Of a DNA stretch of 20,311 bases, positions 6,429-13,778 are shown piece after piece (within the stretch, counting starts at the first letter, position 1; each line of letters begins with the position of its first letter). The stretch covers positions 1-20,311 of the forward strand of contig JAHEHQ010000004.1 in NCBI GenBank assembly GCA_024644505.1. The letters are read 5' to 3'. The notes under the pieces were generated by a model. The model was given only the letters and a program-made list of their open reading frames with translations, searched no databases and was not told the origin of the DNA. The position numbers and the translations under genes were made by a program. This stretch comes from Gammaproteobacteria bacterium (GTDB lineage Bacteria > Pseudomonadota > Gammaproteobacteria > Chromatiales > Chromatiaceae).

Positions 6429-7139
6429 TTATGCCCGTTTGCGCAGTAAGTCCACCCGGTGGGGTTTCAGCAAATGGGCACCCGTGGGTGTCATGTGTGT
6501 GAGAAAGGCCTGTTTGATCTGATCATATCGTGCGGCATCGATATCGAGTTTCGTGTGGGTTATCTTGAGAAAGCGGTCTTCAAAGACCTCCCAGGTCTCG
6601 TAGGTACCGGGCACCTGGAAAAAGACCTCGGCTTTCAGCTCAAACAATCCCGAGTCAACCGCTTCTTTCAGCGATTCGAATGCCGCCTCTCGTACCAGCT
6701 TCTCGTCGTGGACCAGGCGCATCACTTCATTGAATTCGCCCCAATACACCGGCTCCGAGAAATAGGCGAAGCCGCCGGGTTTTAGGACCCGATGAATCTC
6801 GCACAAAGATCGGGTCATGAGATCATCCGGGACATGGTGCAGGGATTTGAACATGAACACCAGGTCGTAGGTGTCATCAGGATCATCGATCGACTCGGCA
6901 CCGCCGAAACGGAAGCTGATATTTGGCTGATCTTCCATACCCAGATTTTTCTCGAACTGAATGCGGTCTACCTCTGTGGCGGTAATGTGAGCGGGTGCGA
7001 GCTTATCCGCCAGCTGACGGGTCATTTGCGCATCGCCGCAACCGAGTTCCAGGATACTCGCGTTGTGCAAGTCTAAAAGAGCTGAGATGATTTCCAGTTC
7101 GGTTGCTGTCTGGTAAGCGGTTGGATCATTTAAAATCAT
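6429..7139 (-). CDS. Class I SAM-dependent methyltransferase
   Basis: A 236-residue Rossmann-fold methyltransferase. Motif I is ELGCGDAQ (31-38), the acidic residue after strand 2 is in ATEVD (54-58), MFKSLHHVPD (96-105) follows strand 4, and HRVLKPGGFAYFSEP (116-130) is the post-motif region. This resembles Methyltransf_11/25-type small-molecule methyltransferases. The C-terminal 100 residues look mainly helical and may form a substrate lid (WGEFNEVMRLVHDE, FEDRFLKITHTKLD). The substrate is unknown. It lies 96 bp after livF on the same strand and abuts eamA, so a methyltransferase/exporter pair is plausible. No strong ribosome site precedes the ATG at 7139; the start is chosen as the first ATG giving a normal N terminus. 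Confidence 0.85.
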   Translation of the reverse strand: MILNDPTAYQTATELEIISALLDLHNASILELGCGDAQMTRQLADKLAPAHITATEVDRIQFEKNLGMEDQPNISFRFGGAESIDDPDDTYDLVFMFKSLHHVPDDLMTRSLCEIHRVLKPGGFAYFSEPVYWGEFNEVMRLVHDEKLVREAAFESLKEAVDSGLFELKAEVFFQVPGTYETWEVFEDRFLKITHTKLDIDAARYDQIKQAFLTHMTPTGAHLLKPHRVDLLRKRA

Positions 7140-7208
7140 TGATTTTTACAGGACTCGGTTTTCAAGGATGGGTTGAGGATAATTCCCGCGTTTCGCTTGC
7201 TCAACGCA

Positions 7209-7229
7209 GTTGGCACTTGGCAGTTGGCA
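7209..7229. repeat. Three tandem 7-bp repeats downstream of livF
   Basis: GTTGGCA, CTTGGCA and GTTGGCA follow one another directly, about 7 bp past the livF stop codon. A fourth, decayed unit (GTCGGAT) follows and overlaps the stop. It is a short simple repeat in the livF-methyltransferase gap, of a kind that slips easily. No function is visible. Confidence 0.7.
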
Positions 7230-7235
7230 GTCGGA

Positions 7236-7937
7236 TCAAACGCCAAGGTAACGGCTCTTGAGATGCGCGTTGTCCGCCAGTTCCCCGCTGGTCCCGGACC
7301 ACACCACCCTGCCCTTCTCCATGACGTTGTGCCGGTCCGCGATCTTCATGAGGGCATCCAGGTTCTTGTCGATGATCAATATGGACTCACTCCTGGATTT
7401 GAGCAGTTTCAGGCCGTGCCAGATCTCTTCTCTTATCAGGGGTGCCAGGCCTTCGGTGGCCTCGTCCAGGATCAGCACCTTCGGATTCGTCATGAGGGCC
7501 CGCGCGATGGCCAGCATCTGCTGTTCGCCGCCGGACAGCTGATTTCCCAGATTGTCCATACGATCTTCCAGCCTCGGGAAGATACTCAAGACCCGATCCA
7601 GGGTATAGGGGTCGTCAGAACCTGAGTGATTGGCTGCAGTGACCAACAGGTTCTCTCTGAGAGTGAGGTTCGGGAATATCTGACGGCCCTCGGGAACCAG
7701 CCCGAAACCGAGCCGGGCAATGGCGTGGCTGGGCAACTGCTGAATCTCTTCGCCTTCGAATACAATGCTTCCCGCCGTTGCCGGTGTCATTCCCATGATG
7801 GTCCGCACGGTCGTGGTCTTGCCCATGCCGTTTCTACCGAGCAGCGTTACCACCTCACCGGCCTGCATGGAAAAATGGACGCCGTAAAGGGCCTGGCTGG
7901 CTCCGTAACAAGCCTCAATCCCCTCGAGTTCAAGCAT
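7236..7937 (-). CDS. livF: Branched-chain amino acid-type ABC transporter ATP-binding protein LivF
   Basis: A 233-residue ABC ATPase of the LivF/HAAT group. Walker A is GRNGMGKT (34-41), the signature is LSGGE (134-138) and Walker B is LILDEA (155-160). LVPEGRQIFPNLTLRENL (80-97) is diagnostic of LivF. Two deviations: the usual DEPTEGLAP reads DEATEGLAP, and the switch position where many ABC proteins have His reads IIDKN (188-192). LivF proteins commonly lack that His, so the second may be ordinary. It should pair with LivG under the LivH/LivM channel. The ATG overlaps the livG stop by one base (TGATG). Substrate class (branched-chain or other amino acids, or aromatic acids) is set by LivK. 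Confidence 0.9.
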   Translation of the reverse strand: MLELEGIEACYGASQALYGVHFSMQAGEVVTLLGRNGMGKTTTVRTIMGMTPATAGSIVFEGEEIQQLPSHAIARLGFGLVPEGRQIFPNLTLRENLLVTAANHSGSDDPYTLDRVLSIFPRLEDRMDNLGNQLSGGEQQMLAIARALMTNPKVLILDEATEGLAPLIREEIWHGLKLLKSRSESILIIDKNLDALMKIADRHNVMEKGRVVWSGTSGELADNAHLKSRYLGV

Positions 7938-8689
7938 CAGTCATGTTCCTCACCGAGGTAGGCCTGGCGAACCAGGGGATTTGCACGGATCTGCTCCGGC
8001 GTCCCGGTGGCGACCGCCTCGCCATAGACCAGCACCGTAATCCGGTCGGCCAGGGAAAAAACCACATCCATATCATGTTCGACCAGCAACATGGTGATCC
8101 TTCCCTTCAATTCCCCGATCAGATTCGACAGTTCAACCGTTCCCCCCGGCCCCATACCTGCCATGGGTTCATCCAGCAACAGCAGCTTTGGCTGCCCGGC
8201 CAGTGCCATACCCACTTCCAGCTGGCGCTTTTCCCCATGGGAGAGGCTGGATGCGGGGGCTGAAGCGCGTTCTTCCAGACCCACCAGCCGCAGGGTGTCA
8301 CGGGTGGGGCGTGTCAATCTCAAATCCCGATCCGCCCTGGCCCAGAATCGATAGCTGTGACCCATGTGCGCCTGCACCGCAAGCGCGAGATTTTCCTCGA
8401 TGGTCAGATGCTCGAATACGGCGGTTATCTGAAAGGACCGGGCCAGACCCATCAGCGCACGCTTGTGCACGGGAAGACGCGTGATGTCCCGCCCGTCGAA
8501 AACGATACTGCCCGAGTCCGGTTCGATTTCGCCGGTGAGTTGATTGATAGCGGTGGTTTTTCCCGCACCGTTGGGACCGATGAGCGCGTGAATCTCACCG
8601 GCGACAATGCCGAATGAGAGATCCCGGCTTGCCTGAATGGCACCGAAGCACCGGTTCAACCCTGTTACCTGGAGAAGCGGCTCAGTCAT
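7937..8689 (-). CDS. livG: Branched-chain amino acid-type ABC transporter ATP-binding protein LivG
   Basis: A 250-residue ABC ATPase of the LivG group. Walker A is GPNGAGKT (38-45), the Q-loop is in RSFQITAVFEHLT (84-96), the signature is the LivG-type variant LSHGE (149-153), Walker B is LLLLDEP (169-175) and the switch histidine is H205 in LVEHD. DEPMAGMGPGGTVEL is typical of the LivG D-loop region. All catalytic residues are intact, so LivG can supply a full ATPase site if that of LivF is weaker. The ATG overlaps the livM stop (ATGA), showing tight coupling in the order livM-livG-livF. Confidence 0.92.
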   Translation of the reverse strand: MTEPLLQVTGLNRCFGAIQASRDLSFGIVAGEIHALIGPNGAGKTTAINQLTGEIEPDSGSIVFDGRDITRLPVHKRALMGLARSFQITAVFEHLTIEENLALAVQAHMGHSYRFWARADRDLRLTRPTRDTLRLVGLEERASAPASSLSHGEKRQLEVGMALAGQPKLLLLDEPMAGMGPGGTVELSNLIGELKGRITMLLVEHDMDVVFSLADRITVLVYGEAVATGTPEQIRANPLVRQAYLGEEHD

Positions 8690-9675
8690 GGCTTGCGTCC
8701 CGTCAGCAAACCGTAGAGACCCCGCTTGGCAAACAACACCACCACCACCAGGAACGGCCCCAGCAGCACCATCCAGTGCTCTGTGTAGATTGCCAATACC
8801 TCCTCCAGCAAGAGCAGTACGATGGCACCCAGCACCGGGCCGAACAGTGTACCCATCCCGCCCAGCAGCACCATGACGAGGATTTCCCCGGAGCGGGTCC
8901 AGTGCATCAGCCCGGGGCTGACGAACTCTGTCTGGTTGGCGATCAACGCCCCGGCCAGCCCTGCTCCCGCACCCGCGATGGTGAAACAGACCAGCTTGTA
9001 TCGATAGGTGGCAAAACCCAGCGCCTGCATGCGCCGCTCGTTCTCCCTGACCCCCTGGATGACGCGCCCGAACCTGGAATTGACCAGCCTGTGGGAGACG
9101 TAAAGATAGATCACCAGGATACCCAGACAGAGATAGTAGAAACTGTCGTCATCACCCAGGTTTATTCCGGGCAGCTGGTTGCGGGCATAAAGGCTCAGGC
9201 CATCGTCGCCGCCGTACGCTTCCAGGGAAACGGAGAAGTAGTAGAGCATCTGGGCGAACGCAAGGGTGATCATGATGAAATGCATACCCGTCGTACGCAG
9301 GCTGAAAAACCCGATAATCAAGGCGAAAAAGGCGGATACCAGCATGGCGAGGGGCAAAGTCAGCAGGCCGTTCTCCGTGCCCTCGAAAATAAACGGCCAG
9401 GTAAACAAGGGTTCAGCCTCGTAGCTGTGAAACGCCAGAATGCCGACCACATAGCCGCCGATACCGAAAAATGCGGCATGTCCGAGGCTCACCATTCCGC
9501 CGTAACCCAGGATCAGGTCCAGACTGACCGCCACCAGGGCATAGATGAGGATTCGGCTGAACAGAGATACCAGGTAGGTCTCTCCAAGGGCGTTCATCGC
9601 CGGGGGAAGTGCCACAAGGGCAACCAACCCCATGCCGAGCAATACGCCTCTCCTGATCTGATACGTGGCGGACAT
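8686..9675 (-). CDS. livM: Branched-chain amino acid-type ABC transporter permease LivM
   Basis: A 329-residue inner-membrane permease of the BPD_transp_2 (LivHM) family with about eight to ten hydrophobic segments. LDLILGYGGMVSLGHAAFFGIGGY (about residues 53-76), here named by its parts LDLILGYGGM and SLGHAAFFGIGGY, is the LivM hallmark. SRFGRVIQGVRENERRMQALGF is the cytoplasmic coupling region for the ATPases, and GGMGTLFGPVLGA lies near the C terminus. The start at 9675 directly follows the livH stop (TGAATG). A periplasmic stretch around LEAYGGDDGLSLYARNQLPG is typical of HAAT permeases. It should form the channel with LivH. Confidence 0.92.
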   Translation of the reverse strand: MSATYQIRRGVLLGMGLVALVALPPAMNALGETYLVSLFSRILIYALVAVSLDLILGYGGMVSLGHAAFFGIGGYVVGILAFHSYEAEPLFTWPFIFEGTENGLLTLPLAMLVSAFFALIIGFFSLRTTGMHFIMITLAFAQMLYYFSVSLEAYGGDDGLSLYARNQLPGINLGDDDSFYYLCLGILVIYLYVSHRLVNSRFGRVIQGVRENERRMQALGFATYRYKLVCFTIAGAGAGLAGALIANQTEFVSPGLMHWTRSGEILVMVLLGGMGTLFGPVLGAIVLLLLEEVLAIYTEHWMVLLGPFLVVVVLFAKRGLYGLLTGRKP

Positions 9676-10590
9676 TCAGATCTGGGCGGGGAAAAGCCCC
9701 CGGGGGCGCCATACCAGAATCGCAGCCATGAGAATGTAGACCGACATGGAGGCCAGGGAGGCCCCGATACCGTCAGCCTCCGCAACCGGGAGAAACAGCC
9801 GGAACAGCCCCGGCAGAAAAACCCGGCCCAGGGTATCCACCATGCCCACCAGCAGTGCGGCGATCAAGGCACCGCGGATGGATCCGATACCGCCGATCAC
9901 AATAACCACGAAGGTTAGAATGAGGATCTCCTCCCCCATTCCCGCCTCCACGGCCAGGATGGGGCCCGCCATCACGCCGGCCAGACCGGCCAACATGGCA
10001 CCCAGACCGAACACCAGGGTGTAGAGAAAGCGGATATTCACTCCCAGCGCCGCTATCATTTCCCGATTGCTTGCGCCGGCGCGGATCTGCATTCCAAGAC
10101 GGGTTCGGGTGAACAACAGGTAAAGAAAAACAGCCACCAGGATTCCCATACCGATCACCGCCAGACGGTAGCTGGGATAAGGGGCGCCGGGAAACAACTC
10201 AACGGTCCCCGAGAGCCAGTCAGGCACATCCATGAAGAGGGGTTGGCGCCCCCAGATCATGCGGGTCAGTTCATTAAAAAAGAGGATCAGGCCGAAGGTG
10301 GCCAACACCTGATCCAGATGATCCCGGCTGTAAAGCCTGCGCAGTACGACGGCCTCCACCAGCATCCCCACAGCGGCTGCGGCGGGCAGTGCGGCCAGAA
10401 GACCCAGCAGAAAACTTCCGGTGAGCTGGGTCACCGTGGCAGCCGTGTAGGCCCCCACCATGTAAAAGGACCCGTGGGCCAGGTTGATCACCTGCATGAT
10501 CCCAAACACCAGGGTGAGCCCGGCCGACATGAGAAACAGCATGACACCGAGCTGAAGCCCGTTCATCAATTGTTCGAGGATCAACAACAT
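9676..10590 (-). CDS. livH: Branched-chain amino acid-type ABC transporter permease LivH
   Basis: A 304-residue inner-membrane permease, the LivH partner of LivM. The N terminus MLLILEQLMNGLQLGVMLFL, then AGLTLVFGIMQVINLAHGSFYMVGA (in parts AGLTLVFGIMQVINLAHG and SFYMVGA), is the LivH signature. ASNREMIAALGVNIRFLY is the ATPase-coupling loop and IGGIGSIRGALIAALLVG the C-terminal signature. The ATG at 10590 is preferred because homologues start there. The frame extends upstream to a GTG at 10647 that overlaps the livK end, but the added residues (PDVKTHEWGAGDRSP) are not membrane-like. The only ribosome-site-like GGGAG sits in a hairpin loop about 20 bases upstream of this ATG. Confidence 0.88.
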   Translation of the reverse strand: MLLILEQLMNGLQLGVMLFLMSAGLTLVFGIMQVINLAHGSFYMVGAYTAATVTQLTGSFLLGLLAALPAAAAVGMLVEAVVLRRLYSRDHLDQVLATFGLILFFNELTRMIWGRQPLFMDVPDWLSGTVELFPGAPYPSYRLAVIGMGILVAVFLYLLFTRTRLGMQIRAGASNREMIAALGVNIRFLYTLVFGLGAMLAGLAGVMAGPILAVEAGMGEEILILTFVVIVIGGIGSIRGALIAALLVGMVDTLGRVFLPGLFRLFLPVAEADGIGASLASMSVYILMAAILVWRPRGLFPAQI

Positions 10591-10596
10591 GGCGCA

Positions 10597-10625
10597 AATG
10601 GGGGAACGGTCTCCCGCCCCCCATT
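10597..10625 (-). other. GC-rich stem-loop between livK and livH
   Basis: On the minus strand AATGGGGG (10625-10618) pairs perfectly with CCCCCATT (10604-10597) around a 13-base loop that contains GGGAG. It begins 9 bases after the livK stop and ends 6 bases before the livH ATG. No T-tract follows, so it is not an intrinsic terminator. It could protect the livK mRNA 3' end and dampen livH translation. Structure seen, role inferred. Confidence 0.7.
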
Positions 10626-10634
10626 CATGGGTTT

Positions 10635-11804
10635 TTACATCTGGCACTCAGAGGCATAGGCGTCGGCATGGTCGGTAAAAACCTTGGCTTCTATGCGGTT
10701 TGTGATGGTGCCCTCGGGGGTCTCTATCACCTCGCGAATGTAGAGATCCTGTATCGGGTGGTGATTGGGGCCGAACCGAAACTTGCCCCGGACAGAATCG
10801 AAATCAGCACGTTCCAGTGCTGCCCGGAAGGCGTCCATGTCCGACAGGCTGCCGCCGGTCGCCGCAAGCGCACTGCCGATGAGATGGGCAGCGTCGTAGC
10901 CCTGGCTGGCATAGAGGGTGGGGGTTCTGTCATAAACCTTGCGGAAGGCGTCGACGAACGCCTTGTTCGCCGGGTTATCCAGGTCATGGCTCCACTGGGA
11001 GCCGTTGCGAACGCCGACGGCGGCACCACCGACCGCCTTGAGCAGGCGTTCGTCAAAGGAGAAGGCGGGACCGAATACCGGAATCGTCTCGTTCAGGCCG
11101 GCCTGGGCGTACTGCTTGAGAAAATTGATCCCCATCCCGCCTGGCAGAAAGAAAAACACGGCATCGGGTTTGGCGGCCCGCAATGTGGCCAGTTCAGCCG
11201 CATAATCGGACTGCCCCAGCTTGGTATAGACCTCCCCGGCAATCTTCCCCTTGTAGAAGCGCTTGAATCCGGCCAGGGCGTCCTTTCCCGCGGGATAGTT
11301 GGGGGCCAGCAGATAGACGTTCTTGAATCCCTTGTCGTTCACGTACTGGCCCACGACCTCATGCAGGTTGTCGTTCTGCCAAGCCACGTTGAAGTAGTTT
11401 TCGTCACAGCCCTTACCGGCCAGGCGGGAAGGCCCGGCGTTGGGGCTGATGTAGAAAACCCCCTCCCGAACCACCTTGGGTACCACGGCCATCGCCACAT
11501 TGGAAAAGACGATGCCGGTCAGGATTTTCACCTTGTCATGCTTTATGAAGCGTTCGGCGATCTGCTTGCCCTTCTCGGGCTTGCGTCCGTCATCGTCCAC
11601 CACCAGCTCAACGGGGACCCCCCCCAGCTTTCCGCCTCCCTGGTCGATGGCCAGTTGAAACCCGTCACGGATATCTTCACCCAGATAGCCCGCCTTGGTG
11701 GACAGCGTGGTGATCATGCCGATCGTGACCGGCGTTTCCGCGGCTGCCGGACCGACAGCCAGTCCTGCCGACAGGGCAAGCACATATAAAATTCTGTTCG
11801 TCAT
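10635..11804 (-). CDS. livK: ABC transporter substrate-binding protein (LivK-type, Peripla_BP_6)
   Basis: A 389-residue periplasmic binding protein of the type I (leucine/isoleucine/valine-binding) fold. A signal peptide spans about residues 1-22, cleaved after AAA (VLALSAGLAVGPAAA then ETPV). The mature start VTIGMITTLSTKAGYLGEDIRDGF is followed by LGGVPVELVVDDDGRKPEKG, the usual Peripla_BP_6 opening, and SPNAGPSRLAGKGCDENYFN lines the binding cleft in relatives. GGGGGA lies just before the ATG. It is the first gene of a five-gene importer and is transcribed divergently from dppA. The ligand is uncertain: the general family takes branched-chain amino acids, but the sequence also recalls binding proteins linked to aromatic-acid catabolism. 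Confidence 0.88.
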   Translation of the reverse strand: MTNRILYVLALSAGLAVGPAAAETPVTIGMITTLSTKAGYLGEDIRDGFQLAIDQGGGKLGGVPVELVVDDDGRKPEKGKQIAERFIKHDKVKILTGIVFSNVAMAVVPKVVREGVFYISPNAGPSRLAGKGCDENYFNVAWQNDNLHEVVGQYVNDKGFKNVYLLAPNYPAGKDALAGFKRFYKGKIAGEVYTKLGQSDYAAELATLRAAKPDAVFFFLPGGMGINFLKQYAQAGLNETIPVFGPAFSFDERLLKAVGGAAVGVRNGSQWSHDLDNPANKAFVDAFRKVYDRTPTLYASQGYDAAHLIGSALAATGGSLSDMDAFRAALERADFDSVRGKFRFGPNHHPIQDLYIREVIETPEGTITNRIEAKVFTDHADAYASECQM

Positions 11805-11865
11805 AGGATTCCCCCAATGCTCTCTTATGCTTATGAATAGGCCACATCATACGCAAATGTGCCGG

Positions 11866-11879
11866 GGCAGTGAACTGCC
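11866..11879. promoter_or_regulatory. Palindrome in the livK-dppA divergent intergenic region
   Basis: GGCAGT-GA-ACTGCC is a perfect 6-bp inverted repeat with a 2-bp centre, 62 bp upstream of livK and 188 bp upstream of dppA. This size and symmetry suit a dimeric regulator site. It is the only clear palindrome in the 262-bp divergent region. No regulator gene is adjacent, so this is a candidate operator only. Confidence 0.3.
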
Positions 11880-11926
11880 GGGCCGCACGGCGAAAGTTGC
11901 ATTTGCCCCCCGCTGGCGTAAACTTC

Positions 11927-11961
11927 AGCCCTATTCCGGTTCTGTCTGCCGGGCTTTTTTT
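11927..11961 (+). terminator. Weak terminator/attenuator-like element upstream of dppA
   Basis: AGCCC (11927-11931) can pair with GGGCT (11951-11955), or CCGG (11936-11939) with CCGG (11949-11952), and seven Ts follow (11955-11961). It lies 105 bp before dppA on the dppA strand. The stems are short, so this may be a leader attenuator or chance. Confidence 0.25.
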
Positions 11962-12066
11962 CGATCCCTGTTATTCGGCCGTATCGGGAACACAAGGAAT
12001 ACCCTCCCGAACATCAAAACGCGCCGGGTGATTTCGCCAATATATTCTACGAGGAGCGATTGACGC

Positions 12067-13620
12067 ATGAAAAAAATCCTGACTCTGGCGGCCTTTGTCA
12101 TATTGGGCCTCTCGATCACCATGACCGCGGGCGCCAAGACCCTGAGGCTCGCCTACGATGCAGACCCCGTGACCCTGGATCCCCATGAACAACTGTCCGG
12201 CGGCATGCTGCAGTTCTCACACATGGTATTCGACCCTCTGGTCCGCTGGGACAAGAAGATGGGCTTCGAACCCCGCCTGGCCGAGTCCTGGAAGCGCCTG
12301 GATCCTCATACGGTCCGCTTCAATCTGAGAAAGGGCGTAAAATTCCATTCCGGCAATGCGCTCAGTGCAGACGACGTGCTCTGGACGTTTGATCGACTGA
12401 AACAGAGCCCGGATTTCAAGGGTCTGTTTGCCCCTTTCAAGGAGATGAAAAAGGTCGACGACCACACCATCGACCTGGTGACCAACGACCCCTACCCCCT
12501 GGTGCTGCACATGGCCACCTATATCTTCCCCATGGACAGCAAGTTCTATTCGGGCAACGATGAGAAGGGCAATCCCAAGGCGATGCTCAAGAAACATGGC
12601 GACACCTATGCCTCGACGCACGCCTCCGGCACCGGGCCCTATATTGTCACGGAGCGTCAGCAAGGGGTCCGGGTCGATTTCGATCGTTTCGGCGGCTACT
12701 GGGATAAGAAATCCCCCGGCAACGTGGACAAGATCGTCCTGACCCCCATCAAGGAGTCTCCCACCCGGGTTGCCGCCCTGCTCTCCGGCGACGTGGACTT
12801 CATTGCACCCGTTCCTCCCGCTGATCTTCCCCGCATCAGCAAGGATCCCAACGTCAATCTGGTTTCGATGGGCGGTACCCGCATCATCACTTTCCAGTTG
12901 AACCAGGAGCGCCGCTCCGAATTCAAGGATCCGCGTGTACGCCAGGCCATCGTTTACGCCATCAACAACGAGGGTATCGTCAAAAAGATCATGAAGGGCT
13001 TTGCCACTGCCGCCGCCCAGCAGAGCCCCGTCGGCTATGCGGGACACGTGGAGGCTCTGAAGCCCAGATACGACCTGAACAAAGCCAAGCAATTGATGAA
13101 GGAAGCCGGATACGAAAAGGGCTTCTCCGTTACCATGATGGCCCCCAACAACCGCTACGTGAATGACGCCAAGATTGCCGAGGCAGTTGCTTCCATGCTT
13201 TCCAGGATCAACATCAAGGTCGATCTCAAGACCATGCCCAAGGCCCAGTATTGGCCCAAGTTCGATGAGCGGGCCGCCGATATCATGATGATCGGCTGGC
13301 ACTCAGACACGGAGGATTCCGCCAACTTCACCGAGTTCCTGACCATGTGCCCGAATACCGAAACCGGGTATGGGCAATACAACAGCGGCAACTACTGCAA
13401 CAAGGAGATCGATGCGCTGATCCTGGCCAGCCAGGGAGAAACGGATGAGGCCAGGCGTGCCGCCATGTTGCAGCAGGTGGAACAGATGCTCCACGATCAG
13501 GCAGCCTTCGTGCCCCTGCACTGGCAGAACCTGGCATGGGCCGCCCGCAAGGGGATCAATATCGAACCTGTCGTCAACGTCATGAACTTTCCCTATCTCG
13601 GGGATCTGGTTATGGATTGA
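12067..13620 (+). CDS. dppA: Dipeptide/oligopeptide-type ABC transporter substrate-binding protein
   Basis: A 517-residue periplasmic binding protein of the SBP_bac_5 family (DppA/OppA). The signal peptide is about residues 1-23 (MKKILTLAAFVILGLSITMT, cleaved after AGA). The mature protein opens KTLRLAYDADPVTLDPHEQ, then MVFDPLVRWD and RFNLRKGVKFHSGNALSADD, the family signature region. The C-terminal lobe contains MIGWHSDTEDSANFTEFL, which in relatives forms part of the peptide site. GAGGAG lies 10 bases before the ATG. It heads a complete five-gene importer and is separated from dppB by about 160 bp carrying REP-like repeats. Ligands of the family include di- and oligopeptides, heme, nickel chelates and opines, so peptide is the default guess. 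Confidence 0.9.
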   Translation: MKKILTLAAFVILGLSITMTAGAKTLRLAYDADPVTLDPHEQLSGGMLQFSHMVFDPLVRWDKKMGFEPRLAESWKRLDPHTVRFNLRKGVKFHSGNALSADDVLWTFDRLKQSPDFKGLFAPFKEMKKVDDHTIDLVTNDPYPLVLHMATYIFPMDSKFYSGNDEKGNPKAMLKKHGDTYASTHASGTGPYIVTERQQGVRVDFDRFGGYWDKKSPGNVDKIVLTPIKESPTRVAALLSGDVDFIAPVPPADLPRISKDPNVNLVSMGGTRIITFQLNQERRSEFKDPRVRQAIVYAINNEGIVKKIMKGFATAAAQQSPVGYAGHVEALKPRYDLNKAKQLMKEAGYEKGFSVTMMAPNNRYVNDAKIAEAVASMLSRINIKVDLKTMPKAQYWPKFDERAADIMMIGWHSDTEDSANFTEFLTMCPNTETGYGQYNSGNYCNKEIDALILASQGETDEARRAAMLQQVEQMLHDQAAFVPLHWQNLAWAARKGINIEPVVNVMNFPYLGDLVMD

Positions 13621-13638
13621 CAATCCGTATTTCCCAAA

Positions 13639-13696
13639 CTCAGCACAGGCTACGAAAACCGTATTGGACGTGTTCATGAACGTAGCCTGTGTTGAG
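13639..13696. repeat. REP-like inverted repeat between dppA and dppB
   Basis: The left arm CTCAGCACAGGCTACG (13639-13654) and right arm CGTAGCCTGTGTTGAG (13681-13696) are complementary over 16 bp with one mismatch, around a 26-base loop. It begins 18 bases after the dppA stop. A third copy of the core follows at 13718-13730. Such palindromes after the first gene of transport operons often stabilise upstream mRNA; that role is inferred here. Confidence 0.8.
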
Positions 13697-13700
13697 GAAG

Positions 13701-13730
13701 GGAACACGGGGAGGTTCCAACACAGGCTAC
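13701..13730. repeat. Third copy of the REP core with an adjoining small inverted repeat
   Basis: CAACACAGGCTAC (13718-13730) repeats the left-arm orientation of the preceding element. It is joined to a small inverted repeat GGAAC (13701-13705) / GTTCC (13714-13718). Together with 13639-13696 this makes a compound element (alternating copies), as in BIME-type repeats, immediately before dppB. Confidence 0.65.
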
Positions 13731-13778
13731 ATTGACCTCGGTTTCCCAGATGCTTTCCAGAAAAACCATCAAGACCAA

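Noticed and set aside
7173..7625. 150-codon plus-strand open frame beginning in the livF-methyltransferase gap
   Set aside because: Most of it is antisense to livF and it has no family resemblance.
8614..9918. 434-codon plus-strand open frame
   Set aside because: It is antisense to livM and livH, rich in Gln and His in the pattern expected from the reverse of membrane-protein codons, and has no domain.
10668..11789. 373-codon plus-strand open frame
   Set aside because: It lies entirely antisense to livK, whose signal peptide and family motifs are clear.
12217..13302. 361-codon minus-strand open frame
   Set aside because: It is antisense to dppA in a GC-rich gene; no motif or ribosome site supports it.
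13639..13730. CRISPR-like repeats
   Set aside because: Only three copies, in alternating orientation with unequal spacing, and no cas genes; a REP/BIME element explains them.
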